Source: Paenibacillus taichungensis (lineage in GTDB: Bacteria; Bacillota; Bacilli; Paenibacillales; Paenibacillaceae). From it: 64,000 nucleotides of DNA. Shown piece after piece: positions 28,853-37,067 of the stretch. The first letter of the stretch is position 1; each line of letters begins with the position of its first letter. Below the pieces are notes generated by a model. The model worked only from the letters and a program-made list of their open reading frames with translations, was not told where the DNA came from and did no database searches. The translations under genes and the position numbers were made by a program. Where the stretch lies: positions 310,001-374,000 of the forward strand of contig NZ_QEVW01000008.1 of assembly GCF_003287275.1 (NCBI RefSeq). The letters are read 5' to 3'.

Positions 28853-30487
28853 ATGAAACATAAACAGGATCAGGGGTTCAAACCTCAAACATTGCAGCAG
28901 ACGAAATATGGAGCCATTGACGGCAAAACCTATGAACAATACGGTACGCTCGGCTGGCTAGGCGTTCCTTATGCAGCACCTCCGGTAGGTGAATTACGCT
29001 GGAAAGCGCCGCGTGAACCGGATTCATGGACAGGCACTCGAACAACCAAGGAATTTGCTGCGAGCAGCTTGCAGTTATCCGGCGAAACGATAGCCGGAAG
29101 TGAAGACTCACTGTATCTCAATATTTGGCGTCCGAATACAACCCGTTCGAAGCTTCCGATTATGGTGTTTTTGCACGGCGGCGGGAATATGACCGGATCA
29201 GGTAAGGATTTTCAGGGTGAACAGCTTGCACGTAACACGAATAGCATTATCTTATCGGTCAACTATCGTTTGGGAGCTCTTGGGTTCTTTCGAAACGCGG
29301 CATTGAAAACCGGAAATGCTCTTGATGATTCGGGCAACTATGGCTTGCTTGATGCATTCCGTGCACTGCAGTGGGTACAGGATAATATCGAGGGCTTTGG
29401 CGGAGATACAGGAAATGTTACGTTGGCCGGGCAGTCGGCAGGAGCACGTAATGTTCTGGCAGCGTTAATCTCTCCTCTAAGCAAAGGGTTATTTCAGAAA
29501 GCAGCTGCTTTCAGTGGTGGCCTGACCAAGGCTGCACCGGAGGAAGGGGAGCAAAAATCCGAGGATGCACTTGTGAAATTGCTTCTGGAAGAGGGAAAAG
29601 TGACCTCTATCGAACATGCGAGAACATGGATCGGTAAGCAGTCTCAGGCACAGATGGCGAGTTATTTGCGTGAGTTGCCTGCAGATAAACTGGTGACTGC
29701 ATATGGTTCAACGGCAATTCGTATGCAGCCATTCCCACATTTGTTCCATGACGGGACAGTCATTCCAAAAGAAGGCTTTGATGCCATCAACAGCGGTAAT
29801 TATGCACAAGTGCCTGTTTTGCTCGGCAGTTTGGAAACCGAGTTTTCCAGCTTTGCCTTTGGTGATCCAAACTTTGTACTTTCCATTCAAGATGAAACTC
29901 TGTTTACAGATGAAACCAAGGCCAAAGAGTATAACGCAGCTCTGAAATACGGCAGTGAGGCTTATGCAGGCTTCAATGCAGAGCGGGTAGCTGAACGCCT
30001 GACGAGTGAAGTGGGACGGCCACCTGTATATGCCTATCGTTTTGCATGGGGCACACAACCTGGGGTCATTTCCGAAAGACTGCAAACATTAATGGGCGCG
30101 CCGCATGGCGCGGATATGGACTTTTACACAGGACACACAGACGGTGTCGCCGCCCTTTTCCCTGAAGGTTATTTTAGTGAACAAAACAAACCTGGCCGTG
30201 AGGCATTGTCTGCCGCGATGGCAGCATACTTGAAGCAATTCCTCTATACAGGCAACCCGGGTCGTGGTGGATCATCAGAACGGGCTGAATGGACACCTTG
30301 GACCAAAGATGCCGGAGCACCAATCATGCGCTTGGACGCAAGCAATACTACCGCAGTGATTGGCATGTCTACACAATATAATGGAGGCAAGGATGCCGTA
30401 ATAGCTAAAATGAAAAAAGAATTGCCAGACGAGACATACAAGTTGCTGACGGAGCAGGTATTTGCCGGACGTTTTTTCTGGGAATAA
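28853..30487 (+). CDS. Carboxylesterase, type B
   Basis: A 544-aa alpha/beta hydrolase of the carboxylesterase/lipase family. Signature features: GVPYAAPPVGELRW, SEDSLYLNIW (Ser replacing the usual Cys), the oxyanion loop FLHGGGN, and nucleophile Ser195 in LAGQSAGARN; the later ETEFSSFAF region should carry the acidic residue and GAPHGADMDFYTGH the histidine. No signal peptide, so probably cytoplasmic. I start at ATG 28853 (GGAG 9 bp upstream); the frame is open to TTG 28805, and an in-frame TAA at 28799 closes it further upstream. A strong terminator follows. Confidence 0.88.
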   Translation: MKHKQDQGFKPQTLQQTKYGAIDGKTYEQYGTLGWLGVPYAAPPVGELRWKAPREPDSWTGTRTTKEFAASSLQLSGETIAGSEDSLYLNIWRPNTTRSKLPIMVFLHGGGNMTGSGKDFQGEQLARNTNSIILSVNYRLGALGFFRNAALKTGNALDDSGNYGLLDAFRALQWVQDNIEGFGGDTGNVTLAGQSAGARNVLAALISPLSKGLFQKAAAFSGGLTKAAPEEGEQKSEDALVKLLLEEGKVTSIEHARTWIGKQSQAQMASYLRELPADKLVTAYGSTAIRMQPFPHLFHDGTVIPKEGFDAINSGNYAQVPVLLGSLETEFSSFAFGDPNFVLSIQDETLFTDETKAKEYNAALKYGSEAYAGFNAERVAERLTSEVGRPPVYAYRFAWGTQPGVISERLQTLMGAPHGADMDFYTGHTDGVAALFPEGYFSEQNKPGREALSAAMAAYLKQFLYTGNPGRGGSSERAEWTPWTKDAGAPIMRLDASNTTAVIGMSTQYNGGKDAVIAKMKKELPDETYKLLTEQVFAGRFFWE

Positions 30488-30507
30488 GGACGGGATTAAG
30501 CTATGCG

Positions 30508-30545
30508 AAAGGACACGAGAGGATGATCTCTCGTGTCCTTTTTTA
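30508..30545 (+). terminator. Terminator after the carboxylesterase gene
   Basis: AAAGGACACGAGAG pairs perfectly with CTCTCGTGTCCTTT and ends in a T-run. Confidence 0.9.
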
Positions 30546-30677
30546 GTTAAAGGCGTATCTCTTTATTTTCAACCTGAACATTCGATTTCGACAGGTGGTT
30601 TATGGTTCATTTTCGGTTTGAAGTGTAGTGATCTTCGTCATGGGGCTGGTCTAAAAGCAGAAATTGAGGTAGAATTA

Positions 30678-30694
30678 TTGAGAATTATTCTCAA
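30678..30694. promoter_or_regulatory. Fur-box palindrome upstream of the AraC regulator
   Basis: TTGAGAATTATTCTCAA is a perfect palindrome; its core TGAGAAT-T-ATTCTCA fits the 7-1-7 Fur box TGATAAT-N-ATTATCA with one symmetric change per arm. It lies 56 bp before the AraC gene. Confidence 0.7.
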
Positions 30695-30749
30695 TTAAAT
30701 GAATCTCTTTCTGAAAGTTAAGATCAAGTTATAGACGAGGTGAGAACAT

Positions 30750-31706
30750 ATGGGTTTCGATTCGTTAGCTGTCGTATACCAGCATTACTTAACGCAGGAA
30801 CCATTCAGTCAGCAAGATGAAAATACGTACCTGCTCTCTGCTAAAGCGGGCAGTGGCAATATAAAAAGAGTAACCACGTATAGTGGTATCGAAATTGTGT
30901 ATTCTCAGATTAAATATAGTGAACCGTGCTCTACGTTCTTTGCGTCCAATATTCCCATCATTGAGCTTCAATTCGCATTGTCAGGTGCGCGTTACGTAGA
31001 TATATCTGGTCAGGAATATACGCTGGCCACTGGGCAGGGAGCACTCATTATGATGCGTGATTTTGAAGCCTGGTTTCATCCACCTGCACTGGAGAATTAT
31101 ACTTCTTTTGCTATCGGAATTCCTATCTCATTGTTTAATTATGCGGGCGCTCAATTGGCAACGAGCCAGTCCATTCGGTTTCAGGACATTTTAGGACATT
31201 GTGTGTTCAAACCGATCATATTTCAGCTGGATCACAGAATTCGAACGATGATTGACAGTCTGATTGGGGAATTGAACAACCCTTATAGATCTTCCTTAAT
31301 GATGGAAGCGACCGCATTGGAGATATTGAATCGGTTTATGATCCAGCTATTTGATCTGGCACCTATCCCTTCGGGATTTTCCAGAGAGGATATACGGAAG
31401 TTGCATACTGCCCGAGAGATTATGGAGGCATGCATGGTGGACCCTCCGTCCCTGCTGGCGTTGTCCAAACAGGTGGGTCTAAACGATTTTAAATTGAAAA
31501 AAGGATTCAAGGCGTTATTCGGCACTACCGTATTTGAATATTTGCGCCAGATTCGTCTGGATAACGCCATGAAATTGCTGCGCAGCCAGCAGAACAACGT
31601 TACTGAGGCAGCGATAGCAGTTGGTTACAGCAATATCAGTGCCTTTTCCCAGCAATTCTATCGCAAATTCGGCGTGAAGCCATCGGAAATGAAAAAAATA
31701 TATTAA
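30750..31706 (+). CDS. AraC-family regulator, PchR/YbtA-like (siderophore-responsive)
   Basis: A 318-aa transcription regulator. The C-terminal double HTH reads PPSLLALSKQVGLNDFKLKKGFKALFGTTVFEYLRQIRLDNAMKLL, then AAIAVGYSNISAFSQQFYRKFGVKPSEMKK. The GLNDFKLKKGFKxLFGTTVFxYL pattern is characteristic of PchR/YbtA-type regulators that sense siderophores. The N-terminal half is a cupin-like ligand domain. A Fur-box palindrome upstream points to iron repression, and the next gene is an MFS exporter, so a siderophore or xenosiderophore export role fits. The ligand is inferred, not shown. Confidence 0.85.
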   Translation: MGFDSLAVVYQHYLTQEPFSQQDENTYLLSAKAGSGNIKRVTTYSGIEIVYSQIKYSEPCSTFFASNIPIIELQFALSGARYVDISGQEYTLATGQGALIMMRDFEAWFHPPALENYTSFAIGIPISLFNYAGAQLATSQSIRFQDILGHCVFKPIIFQLDHRIRTMIDSLIGELNNPYRSSLMMEATALEILNRFMIQLFDLAPIPSGFSREDIRKLHTAREIMEACMVDPPSLLALSKQVGLNDFKLKKGFKALFGTTVFEYLRQIRLDNAMKLLRSQQNNVTEAAIAVGYSNISAFSQQFYRKFGVKPSEMKKIY

Positions 31707-31774
31707 TAATCCGTCTAACCGTTAATTGTTCCGTATGGAGGCAGTCGACACTCTCTCAGCCTTGTATACTCCAG

Positions 31775-31792
31775 GTACAGTGGATACTGTAC
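31775..31792. promoter_or_regulatory. Inverted repeat overlapping a weak promoter before the MFS gene
   Basis: GTACAGT-GGAT-ACTGTAC is a perfect 7-4-7 repeat. A weak promoter candidate, TTGTAT (31762-31767), 17 bp, TACTGT (31785-31790), overlaps it. The weak hexamers suit an activated or repressed promoter; the upstream AraC protein is the natural candidate. Confidence 0.45.
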
Positions 31793-31810
31793 TGAAAAAT
31801 AAAGGAGTGT

Positions 31811-33004
31811 ATGAGCGTGAACAGAATTAGAGGAAGTATCTTTTTTAGCGTATTTGCAGCCATGTTGGGTCTTATGCTTATTGCTCCCATTATGCCGCCG
31901 CTTATTCGTGAGCTGGGGATGAAAGAAAGTCATTCCGGGCTAATTATTTCACTCGGGTCCATCGCCATGGCTGTGATGGGTCCGGTATGGGGCAGATTCA
32001 GTGATCTGAAAGGCAGAAAACCCATCATATTGATTGGATTCATAGGCATGTCCATAAGCTGTGCGTTGTTTGCATTGGCGATGTATAGTGGATTAAATGC
32101 GTGGATCGGAGGGGGCCTGCTGTTAACTCTCCTGATTGTAACGCGGAGCTTGATTGGTATGTTCATCCCGGCAGTGTTATCCTCTTCTCAGGCATATATG
32201 GGAGATGTGACGGAAGGAGAAGAGCGGGGAAGTGGGATGGCGATTATTAGTGCCGCCAATGGGCTGGGACTTGTATTTGGTCCTGCGATAGCAGGTGCTT
32301 TTACGATTATCGGTCTGCTGTGGCCGCTTTATTTTGGTATTTTTATTGCGGTAGCGGCGTTTATTATCGCTTTGTTGCTCATTCCTGCTGCCCAACCGGT
32401 CATTCAGGAGAAAGCGCCCAAGGTTAACCCGCTCCAACGCGGTTTGCGTATGTATCTTGCTGCCGGGTTGGTTACAATGATTGGTATTATGACGTTACAG
32501 GTTGTGGGTGGATTTTATTTTCAGGATCAGCTCGCATTATCTCCAGGAGCTACAGCCAGAATGGTCTCATTCGGACTCATGTTCTCCGGAGCTGCAATGC
32601 TGATTATGCAGGTAATTCAGATGAAGTGGTTGAAATGGCAGCCGCGGCCAATGATTTTGCTCGGGTCCCTTTTTCTGCTCACAAGCATGGTTTTGTTTCT
32701 GATTTCCAGTCAATTGGTAGCCTATTATCTCTCATTCTTCCTGTTCGGCATGGGTTCGGGTCTGATGATGCCTGGTTTCATGGCGGGAGCTTCTCTTTCG
32801 GTCAGCAAAGAACAGCAGGGTGGCGCAGCCGGATTGGTTGCAGCGATTCAGGGCATATCTGCCGTGATTACCCCTTTACTGACAACAACGCTGTATCAGG
32901 TGGATAAACATATTCCCTTCATGCTGGTAGCCCTGTTGGTTCTCGTCATGGGTGCAGTCATGCTGGGGGTGAGGAAAAATCAAACCCATTCCGTTGCCGG
33001 GTAA
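31811..33004 (+). CDS. MFS transporter, DHA1-type exporter
   Basis: A 12-helix major facilitator of 397 aa. The conserved loop 2-3 motif is GRFSDLKGRKPIILIG and there is a motif-C-like glycine-rich helix 5 (GLGLVFGPAIAGAF). AAAGGAG precedes ATG 31811 closely; GTG 31817 is an alternative with better spacing. Being downstream of a PchR-like regulator with a Fur box, it may export a siderophore; a drug exporter is the alternative. Its end lies 6 bp from the end of the convergent gene with no terminator between. Confidence 0.85.
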   Translation: MSVNRIRGSIFFSVFAAMLGLMLIAPIMPPLIRELGMKESHSGLIISLGSIAMAVMGPVWGRFSDLKGRKPIILIGFIGMSISCALFALAMYSGLNAWIGGGLLLTLLIVTRSLIGMFIPAVLSSSQAYMGDVTEGEERGSGMAIISAANGLGLVFGPAIAGAFTIIGLLWPLYFGIFIAVAAFIIALLLIPAAQPVIQEKAPKVNPLQRGLRMYLAAGLVTMIGIMTLQVVGGFYFQDQLALSPGATARMVSFGLMFSGAAMLIMQVIQMKWLKWQPRPMILLGSLFLLTSMVLFLISSQLVAYYLSFFLFGMGSGLMMPGFMAGASLSVSKEQQGGAAGLVAAIQGISAVITPLLTTTLYQVDKHIPFMLVALLVLVMGAVMLGVRKNQTHSVAG

Positions 33005-33009
33005 TGTTA

Positions 33010-33666
33010 TTAACCTAACTGAACCACAACTTTGCGGCATAGAAATGTCGCTGCGAATCCGGTCATTGCGTCCAGTTGCACGCCAATCTGTTCACCTTCG
33101 TAAGCGAAGCTGAGCTGCAAGCAGACATTTCTTTCCTCGGCGGGAGAGATGTTCTTAAACTGCACATCTTCAAAATTAAAGTCGAGGGGCTGTTCCAACC
33201 CGTCTGTGGAAGTATGAGTAATCGTCAGGGACAGATGTTCATACCTAGCGCCTTGATCCGCATTTTCCAGCTTCACATTTGTTAGTTCATCGTAGTGAAA
33301 GGGTGGGAAGAACCCCAACGTATCGATTACGTTCTGGGCACCTTCAATGGAATTAAGTGGTGAGAAGACCATTTCAAACTGCCAGGCTTCCACCAATCGT
33401 GACTCATACTGGGGATTTGTGTACAGCAGGATCGAATCAGGTCCGCATTCTATTGCCATTCCAATAAATGCGGCCCAGTCTGCTGTTCCAACCTCACCAA
33501 CAGTTATCAAAATCTGATCTTGAGCATGCAGCCTTAATTCGCAGTCTGTATTGAAGTGTACTCGGAAGGTGGGTACCTTCACCTGCCATCCCGTATTCGG
33601 GGCAAAATAAAATTCCTCCCGCTCCACAGATTTTATGCTAACGTTCCATGCCGGCTCCTGATTCAT
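33010..33666 (-). CDS. Hypothetical protein
   Basis: A 218-aa soluble, acidic protein rich in beta strands and aromatic residues, starting at ATG 33666 with GGAGGGG 5 bp upstream. There is no signal peptide or membrane segment, and I do not recognise the family. It is last of three minus-strand genes (SUKH-like, DUF1697, this one) with gaps of 34 and 55 bp, so probably an operon. Function unknown; a housekeeping-independent accessory role is likely. Confidence 0.65.
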   Translation of the reverse strand: MNQEPAWNVSIKSVEREEFYFAPNTGWQVKVPTFRVHFNTDCELRLHAQDQILITVGEVGTADWAAFIGMAIECGPDSILLYTNPQYESRLVEAWQFEMVFSPLNSIEGAQNVIDTLGFFPPFHYDELTNVKLENADQGARYEHLSLTITHTSTDGLEQPLDFNFEDVQFKNISPAEERNVCLQLSFAYEGEQIGVQLDAMTGFAATFLCRKVVVQLG

Positions 33667-33721
33667 GCAATCCCCTCCGAATAAGCTTTGAAAACTGGCA
33701 AGACACTTCACTTGGCCCTGA

Positions 33722-34279
33722 TCATCTCTCAGCTGCAGCTTGCATCAGCTTGTAAATCTGGCGGGTCGTGTTCACGTTCCGGACCGTCATATATTTGTAG
33801 ACCTTGGAGCCTATGAGCTTGTTCATACCACTTTTGGTGACAAGTTCTTTACTGACGGAATATAAAATAGCTCCGGGAACATATAGCAATGTGCCGATCT
33901 CCGGTTTGATGGGCAGTTTGTCCAGAACTGAAGCATCATTCACTTCATCCCAGAGGAACATGACATCACTTTTGGCCGTGGCATCATTCGTCCAGTCCTC
34001 CGGTAGTGCTTGAATAACAGTTCGGACTTCATCCAGATTACGTACCATCACTTTGATCTGTAAGCCAAAATCGACAGCTATGGCTTGTTCAAGAATTTGG
34101 GATAATTCCGTATTCGCATCCACGCGTTCCTGATGATCGGCAAAGACAATATTGCCTGAGTTGATATATGTCACCACATCCAGCAAGCCAGCTTGCTCAA
34201 AGGTTTCTTTTAACTGTTTCATATTGACTTTGTTATTCCCGCCCACATTAATGCCCCGAAGCAAAGCAACATAAATCAT
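33722..34279 (-). CDS. DUF1697 domain protein
   Basis: A 185-aa soluble protein. The N-terminus MIYVALLRGINVGGNNKVNMKQLKETFEQAG and the segment TYINSGNIVF are diagnostic of DUF1697, a widespread family without assigned biochemical function. Length is normal for the family. A ribosome binding site (CGGAGGATTG) precedes the ATG. Middle gene of a three-gene minus-strand group. Confidence 0.9.
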   Translation of the reverse strand: MIYVALLRGINVGGNNKVNMKQLKETFEQAGLLDVVTYINSGNIVFADHQERVDANTELSQILEQAIAVDFGLQIKVMVRNLDEVRTVIQALPEDWTNDATAKSDVMFLWDEVNDASVLDKLPIKPEIGTLLYVPGAILYSVSKELVTKSGMNKLIGSKVYKYMTVRNVNTTRQIYKLMQAAAER

Positions 34280-34313
34280 GATTCAATCCTCCGTAACTTG
34301 TGATCCTTTACTT

Positions 34314-34964
34314 TTAACGAAATGACAAATATTCGAAAAAATGTGCAGTATGCTCTACTCCAAGTAAATCATTCAATATAGGTTCGACATGCTCCAAATA
34401 TTCGGGTTTGGTTTCATAAGTTTCCTCGTCCTTCAATTCCCCGTCATAGGCCCGTGCAGCTTCAATCAGGATGGCGAGTGCATTGAAAAAGTCTGTTAAT
34501 GAATCGGCAATAAGCTGAGGTTCTTCACCTGCAAAAGCAGCATATACCGGTGAATGCGGTACAGCTGTATCCACAATCAATGGATCATCATTAAAATTCG
34601 CGATGACAACATGATTTTTTTGCCAAGAGGCTGACTCCTCATAAGGTTCGTTCATTCCGATCCAGCGGTGCCCCAGTTGTTGACGATAGAGATGTTCAGG
34701 TGCAACAAAGAAGATTAGAGCTGCATCACCGATCTCGACAGCTGCACTTTTCATTTTGAGTGTGCCTTTGGCCTGTTCATCCATCATCTCGTACTGGCTG
34801 TACAGATATTGCAGCTCTGGAGAGAGCGGGATTCGTTCGTCCACTTCCGGCTGGCGATGTTGTTCACGAGGACGAAGATCATGATTTTTGAAAAGTCCAT
34901 AAGCTTCATTATATAAATCTTGCTGCTCCACAAAACGGATTAGGGCTGCCTTCAGTTGTTCCAT
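34314..34964 (-). CDS. SUKH-like (SMI1/KNR4-type) protein
   Basis: A 216-aa soluble protein. The order of elements resembles SUKH proteins: a helical N-terminus, PLSPELQYLYSQYEMM, then HVVIANFNDDPLIVDTAVPHSPVYAAFAGEEPQLIADSLTDFFNAL, matching the late SUKH pattern of a short strand, a residue pair before V-Y-A-A, and a terminal helix. The match is to the pattern rather than exact motifs, so confidence is moderate. AGGAGG lies upstream. First gene of the three-gene minus-strand group; no toxin gene is near. Confidence 0.6.
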   Translation of the reverse strand: MEQLKAALIRFVEQQDLYNEAYGLFKNHDLRPREQHRQPEVDERIPLSPELQYLYSQYEMMDEQAKGTLKMKSAAVEIGDAALIFFVAPEHLYRQQLGHRWIGMNEPYEESASWQKNHVVIANFNDDPLIVDTAVPHSPVYAAFAGEEPQLIADSLTDFFNALAILIEAARAYDGELKDEETYETKPEYLEHVEPILNDLLGVEHTAHFFEYLSFR

Positions 34965-35101
34965 CGGTGTCTGATTCCTCCTTGTGTTAGGCTTATTTTC
35001 AAGTGGTTACATACACTCATAATCATAAGAATTATCATATATCAAAATGGTGAAATCTACACCCTGTGGTTATATAAATTGAACTAAAGAAGCAGTAATA
35101 T

Positions 35102-35115
35102 TGAATGCGTTTACA
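35102..35115 (+). promoter_or_regulatory. cre site (CcpA) overlapping the -35 box
   Basis: TGAATGCGTTTACA matches TGWAANCGNTNWCA at 13 of 14 positions, and its last six bases are the TTTACA -35 hexamer of the promoter that follows. CcpA bound here would block polymerase, giving carbon catabolite repression. Confidence 0.6.
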
Positions 35116-35138
35116 GTAAACTAAGATTATGCTATACT
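35110..35138 (+). promoter_or_regulatory. SigA promoter of the Sde182-type lipoprotein gene
   Basis: TTTACA (35110-35115), exactly 17 bp, TATACT (35133-35138). Transcription would start about 35145, just before the RAT element. Confidence 0.75.
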
Positions 35139-35151
35139 TTTTCTCAAATGA

Positions 35152-35235
35152 GGATTGTTACTGCTTTGGCAGGCAAAACCTGAATGTCGATATGCGTGGA
35201 CTCTGTCCAACTCATATTGATGTTTGGGTTTTTTT
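35152..35235 (+). promoter_or_regulatory. Fifth RAT antiterminator and terminator, far from the bgl operon
   Basis: RAT at 35152-35180 (GGATTGTTACTGC then GCAGGCAAAACC), nearly identical to those at 10.13 and 11.09 kb. Its end overlaps the left arm of a terminator: AAAACC with GTCGATATG (35175-35194) pairs with CATATTGAT and GGGTTTTTTT (to 35235). It should be controlled by the LicT-type protein encoded 24 kb away or a paralogue. Confidence 0.85.
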
Positions 35236-35328
35236 GCATTTTATGGACCATATTAAGTAGCAGGCTAACATCGCAGACATTCCCAAAAACACATCGCGTG
35301 GAACACAAGAAAGGGGAACAACACGAAC

Positions 35329-36963
35329 ATGAGTACTAGAAAATGGTTAAATGTTTTGGCCGCTGGCTGCCTCAGTGTGATTCTGATTGTCAGTGGATGC
35401 GCATCCAAAACACCGCAATCGGCTACTGAAACACCGAACAAGACAGCAGAACAGGAACAAAATGAACCTACAGAAACTTCAAATCAGTCCGCAACCAAAG
35501 CCAGAACGGTGATTACTACCGATGGTGAAGTGGATGATATGAACTCGGTTATTCGTTTTCTATTATACTCCAATGAAATGGATCTTGCGGGCATTGTACT
35601 GACCAGTTCAGTGTATCATTATGCAGGGGATGAGGAAGCAGGAATCAAACCTTTCCGCTGGACAGGTACGCAGTGGGTGTATGATATGATTGATGCCTAT
35701 GGTGAGATTTATCCCAATTTGTCCCAACATGCAGAGGGATATCCGGAGCCGGAACAGCTTCGCAAGATGACCAAAATCGGTAATATCACTGACAAAGGTG
35801 AGATGGTGAAAGAAACGGAAGGTTCCGAATTTCTCCAGACGCTTTTCCTCGACGATGATTCCAGAGATCTGATTGTGCAGACCTGGGGCGGTACGAATAC
35901 AACAGCCAGAGCATTGAAATCGATTGAAGAACAATATAAGGATACGGCGGAGTGGGAAACGATTCGCAAAAAAGTCAGTGATAAACTGGTGTTATACATT
36001 ATCCTCGATCAGGATGACAGCTATAATGACTATATTGCAAAAAATTGGCCGGACATTCGTATTCTGAACGACCAATCGAACTTCTGGCATTTTGCCTATG
36101 CGTGGAAATTCCATACAGAGGAAGTCAACAGTAAGCTGCATGGCGACTGGATGATTAAAAACATTCTGGATGGTCATGGCAAGTTGTTGGATATGTATGC
36201 ATCCATGGGTGATGGCAAAATGATTGAAGGCGAGCTGGACGAAGAGCAGCGCGGTAGTGCTGAATATCTGAAGAAAAATCCGCAATATGATAAATACGAT
36301 TTTATCTCTGAGGGTGATTCTCCATCCTTCTTCTATCTGATCGACAATGGCCTGCGCAGTATGGAAGACCCTTCTTACGGTGGTTGGGGTGGACGCTTCG
36401 GTGTAGTAAATGAAAAGCTGTTCAGGAACAACGTTCTTGACTACGATCCGTATACCAAACGTTATGAGGCTGAATACTCTCTGATGAGATGGTTTGACGA
36501 TATTCAGAATGATTTTGCTGCTCGTGCCGATTGGGCCGTCACGGATACGTATGAAGGAGCCAATCATAATCCGTCATTAACAATTAAGGAAGGATTGGAC
36601 CTGTCCGTCAGTCCGGGTGAGAAAGTAATCCTTCATGCAGAAGGCCAAGACCCGGATGGGGATCAACTGACTTACAAATGGTGGAGATATTTTGAAGCAG
36701 ATACGTACAAAGATTCCAACGTCCAGGAGGAGAAAGTCCAGCCTGAGATGGCGGGAGACTTGCAGCTTGGATTGCATCGTGAACTGGCAAAGGGTGAGAA
36801 GCTGAATACAATACAATTAGAGGACAGCGATACCAATGCTGTAACGTTCACGGTACCTGACGATGCCAAATCGGGCGATACCATTCATATCGTAGCGGAA
36901 GTACAGGATGATGGGGAGCACCAGTTGAAGCATTATCAACGTGTGATATTGACTGTAAAATGA
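35329..36963 (+). CDS. Surface lipoprotein with DUF1593/Sde182 nucleoside-hydrolase-like domain
   Basis: A 544-aa exported lipoprotein (lipobox IVSGC, Cys near residue 24) with a Thr/Glu/Asn linker to about residue 60. The central domain begins VITTDGEVDDMNSVIRFLLYSNEMDLAGIVLTSS, a nucleoside-hydrolase-like acidic cluster, and contains LIVQTWGGTNTTARAL; this is the DUF1593/Sde182 family, described as cellulose-binding. The C-terminus from about 435 is an Ig-like domain (LHAEGQDPDGDQLTYKWWRY). Control by cre, promoter and RAT ties it to beta-glucoside availability, suggesting binding or hydrolysis of plant or fungal beta-glucans at the cell surface. Activity not established. Confidence 0.88.
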   Translation: MSTRKWLNVLAAGCLSVILIVSGCASKTPQSATETPNKTAEQEQNEPTETSNQSATKARTVITTDGEVDDMNSVIRFLLYSNEMDLAGIVLTSSVYHYAGDEEAGIKPFRWTGTQWVYDMIDAYGEIYPNLSQHAEGYPEPEQLRKMTKIGNITDKGEMVKETEGSEFLQTLFLDDDSRDLIVQTWGGTNTTARALKSIEEQYKDTAEWETIRKKVSDKLVLYIILDQDDSYNDYIAKNWPDIRILNDQSNFWHFAYAWKFHTEEVNSKLHGDWMIKNILDGHGKLLDMYASMGDGKMIEGELDEEQRGSAEYLKKNPQYDKYDFISEGDSPSFFYLIDNGLRSMEDPSYGGWGGRFGVVNEKLFRNNVLDYDPYTKRYEAEYSLMRWFDDIQNDFAARADWAVTDTYEGANHNPSLTIKEGLDLSVSPGEKVILHAEGQDPDGDQLTYKWWRYFEADTYKDSNVQEEKVQPEMAGDLQLGLHRELAKGEKLNTIQLEDSDTNAVTFTVPDDAKSGDTIHIVAEVQDDGEHQLKHYQRVILTVK

Positions 36964-36970
36964 AACAAAA

Positions 36971-37026
36971 CAAAGAGGAGCGGTTCCCAAAAAGTATAAA
37001 CTTGGGGAGATGCTCCTCTTTGGTTT
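36971..37026. terminator. Terminator between the lipoprotein and the convergent TetR gene
   Basis: CAAAGAGGAGC pairs perfectly with GCTCCTCTTTG across a long interrupted loop; T-rich flanks on both sides allow bidirectional use. Confidence 0.75.
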
Positions 37027-37067
37027 CACGTCAATCATTCACCAAAAGGTGTACCTGGTCCTGGTGC

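Larger units (their letters stand above)
34965..35328. other. Long regulatory region between the SUKH-like gene and the Sde182-type lipoprotein
   Basis: About 364 bp. The left third holds the leader of the minus-strand gene and AT-rich DNA; the middle holds a cre site, a promoter and a RAT/terminator (annotated separately); the last 90 bp are leader to the lipoprotein gene. Nothing else is recognised. Confidence 0.7.
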
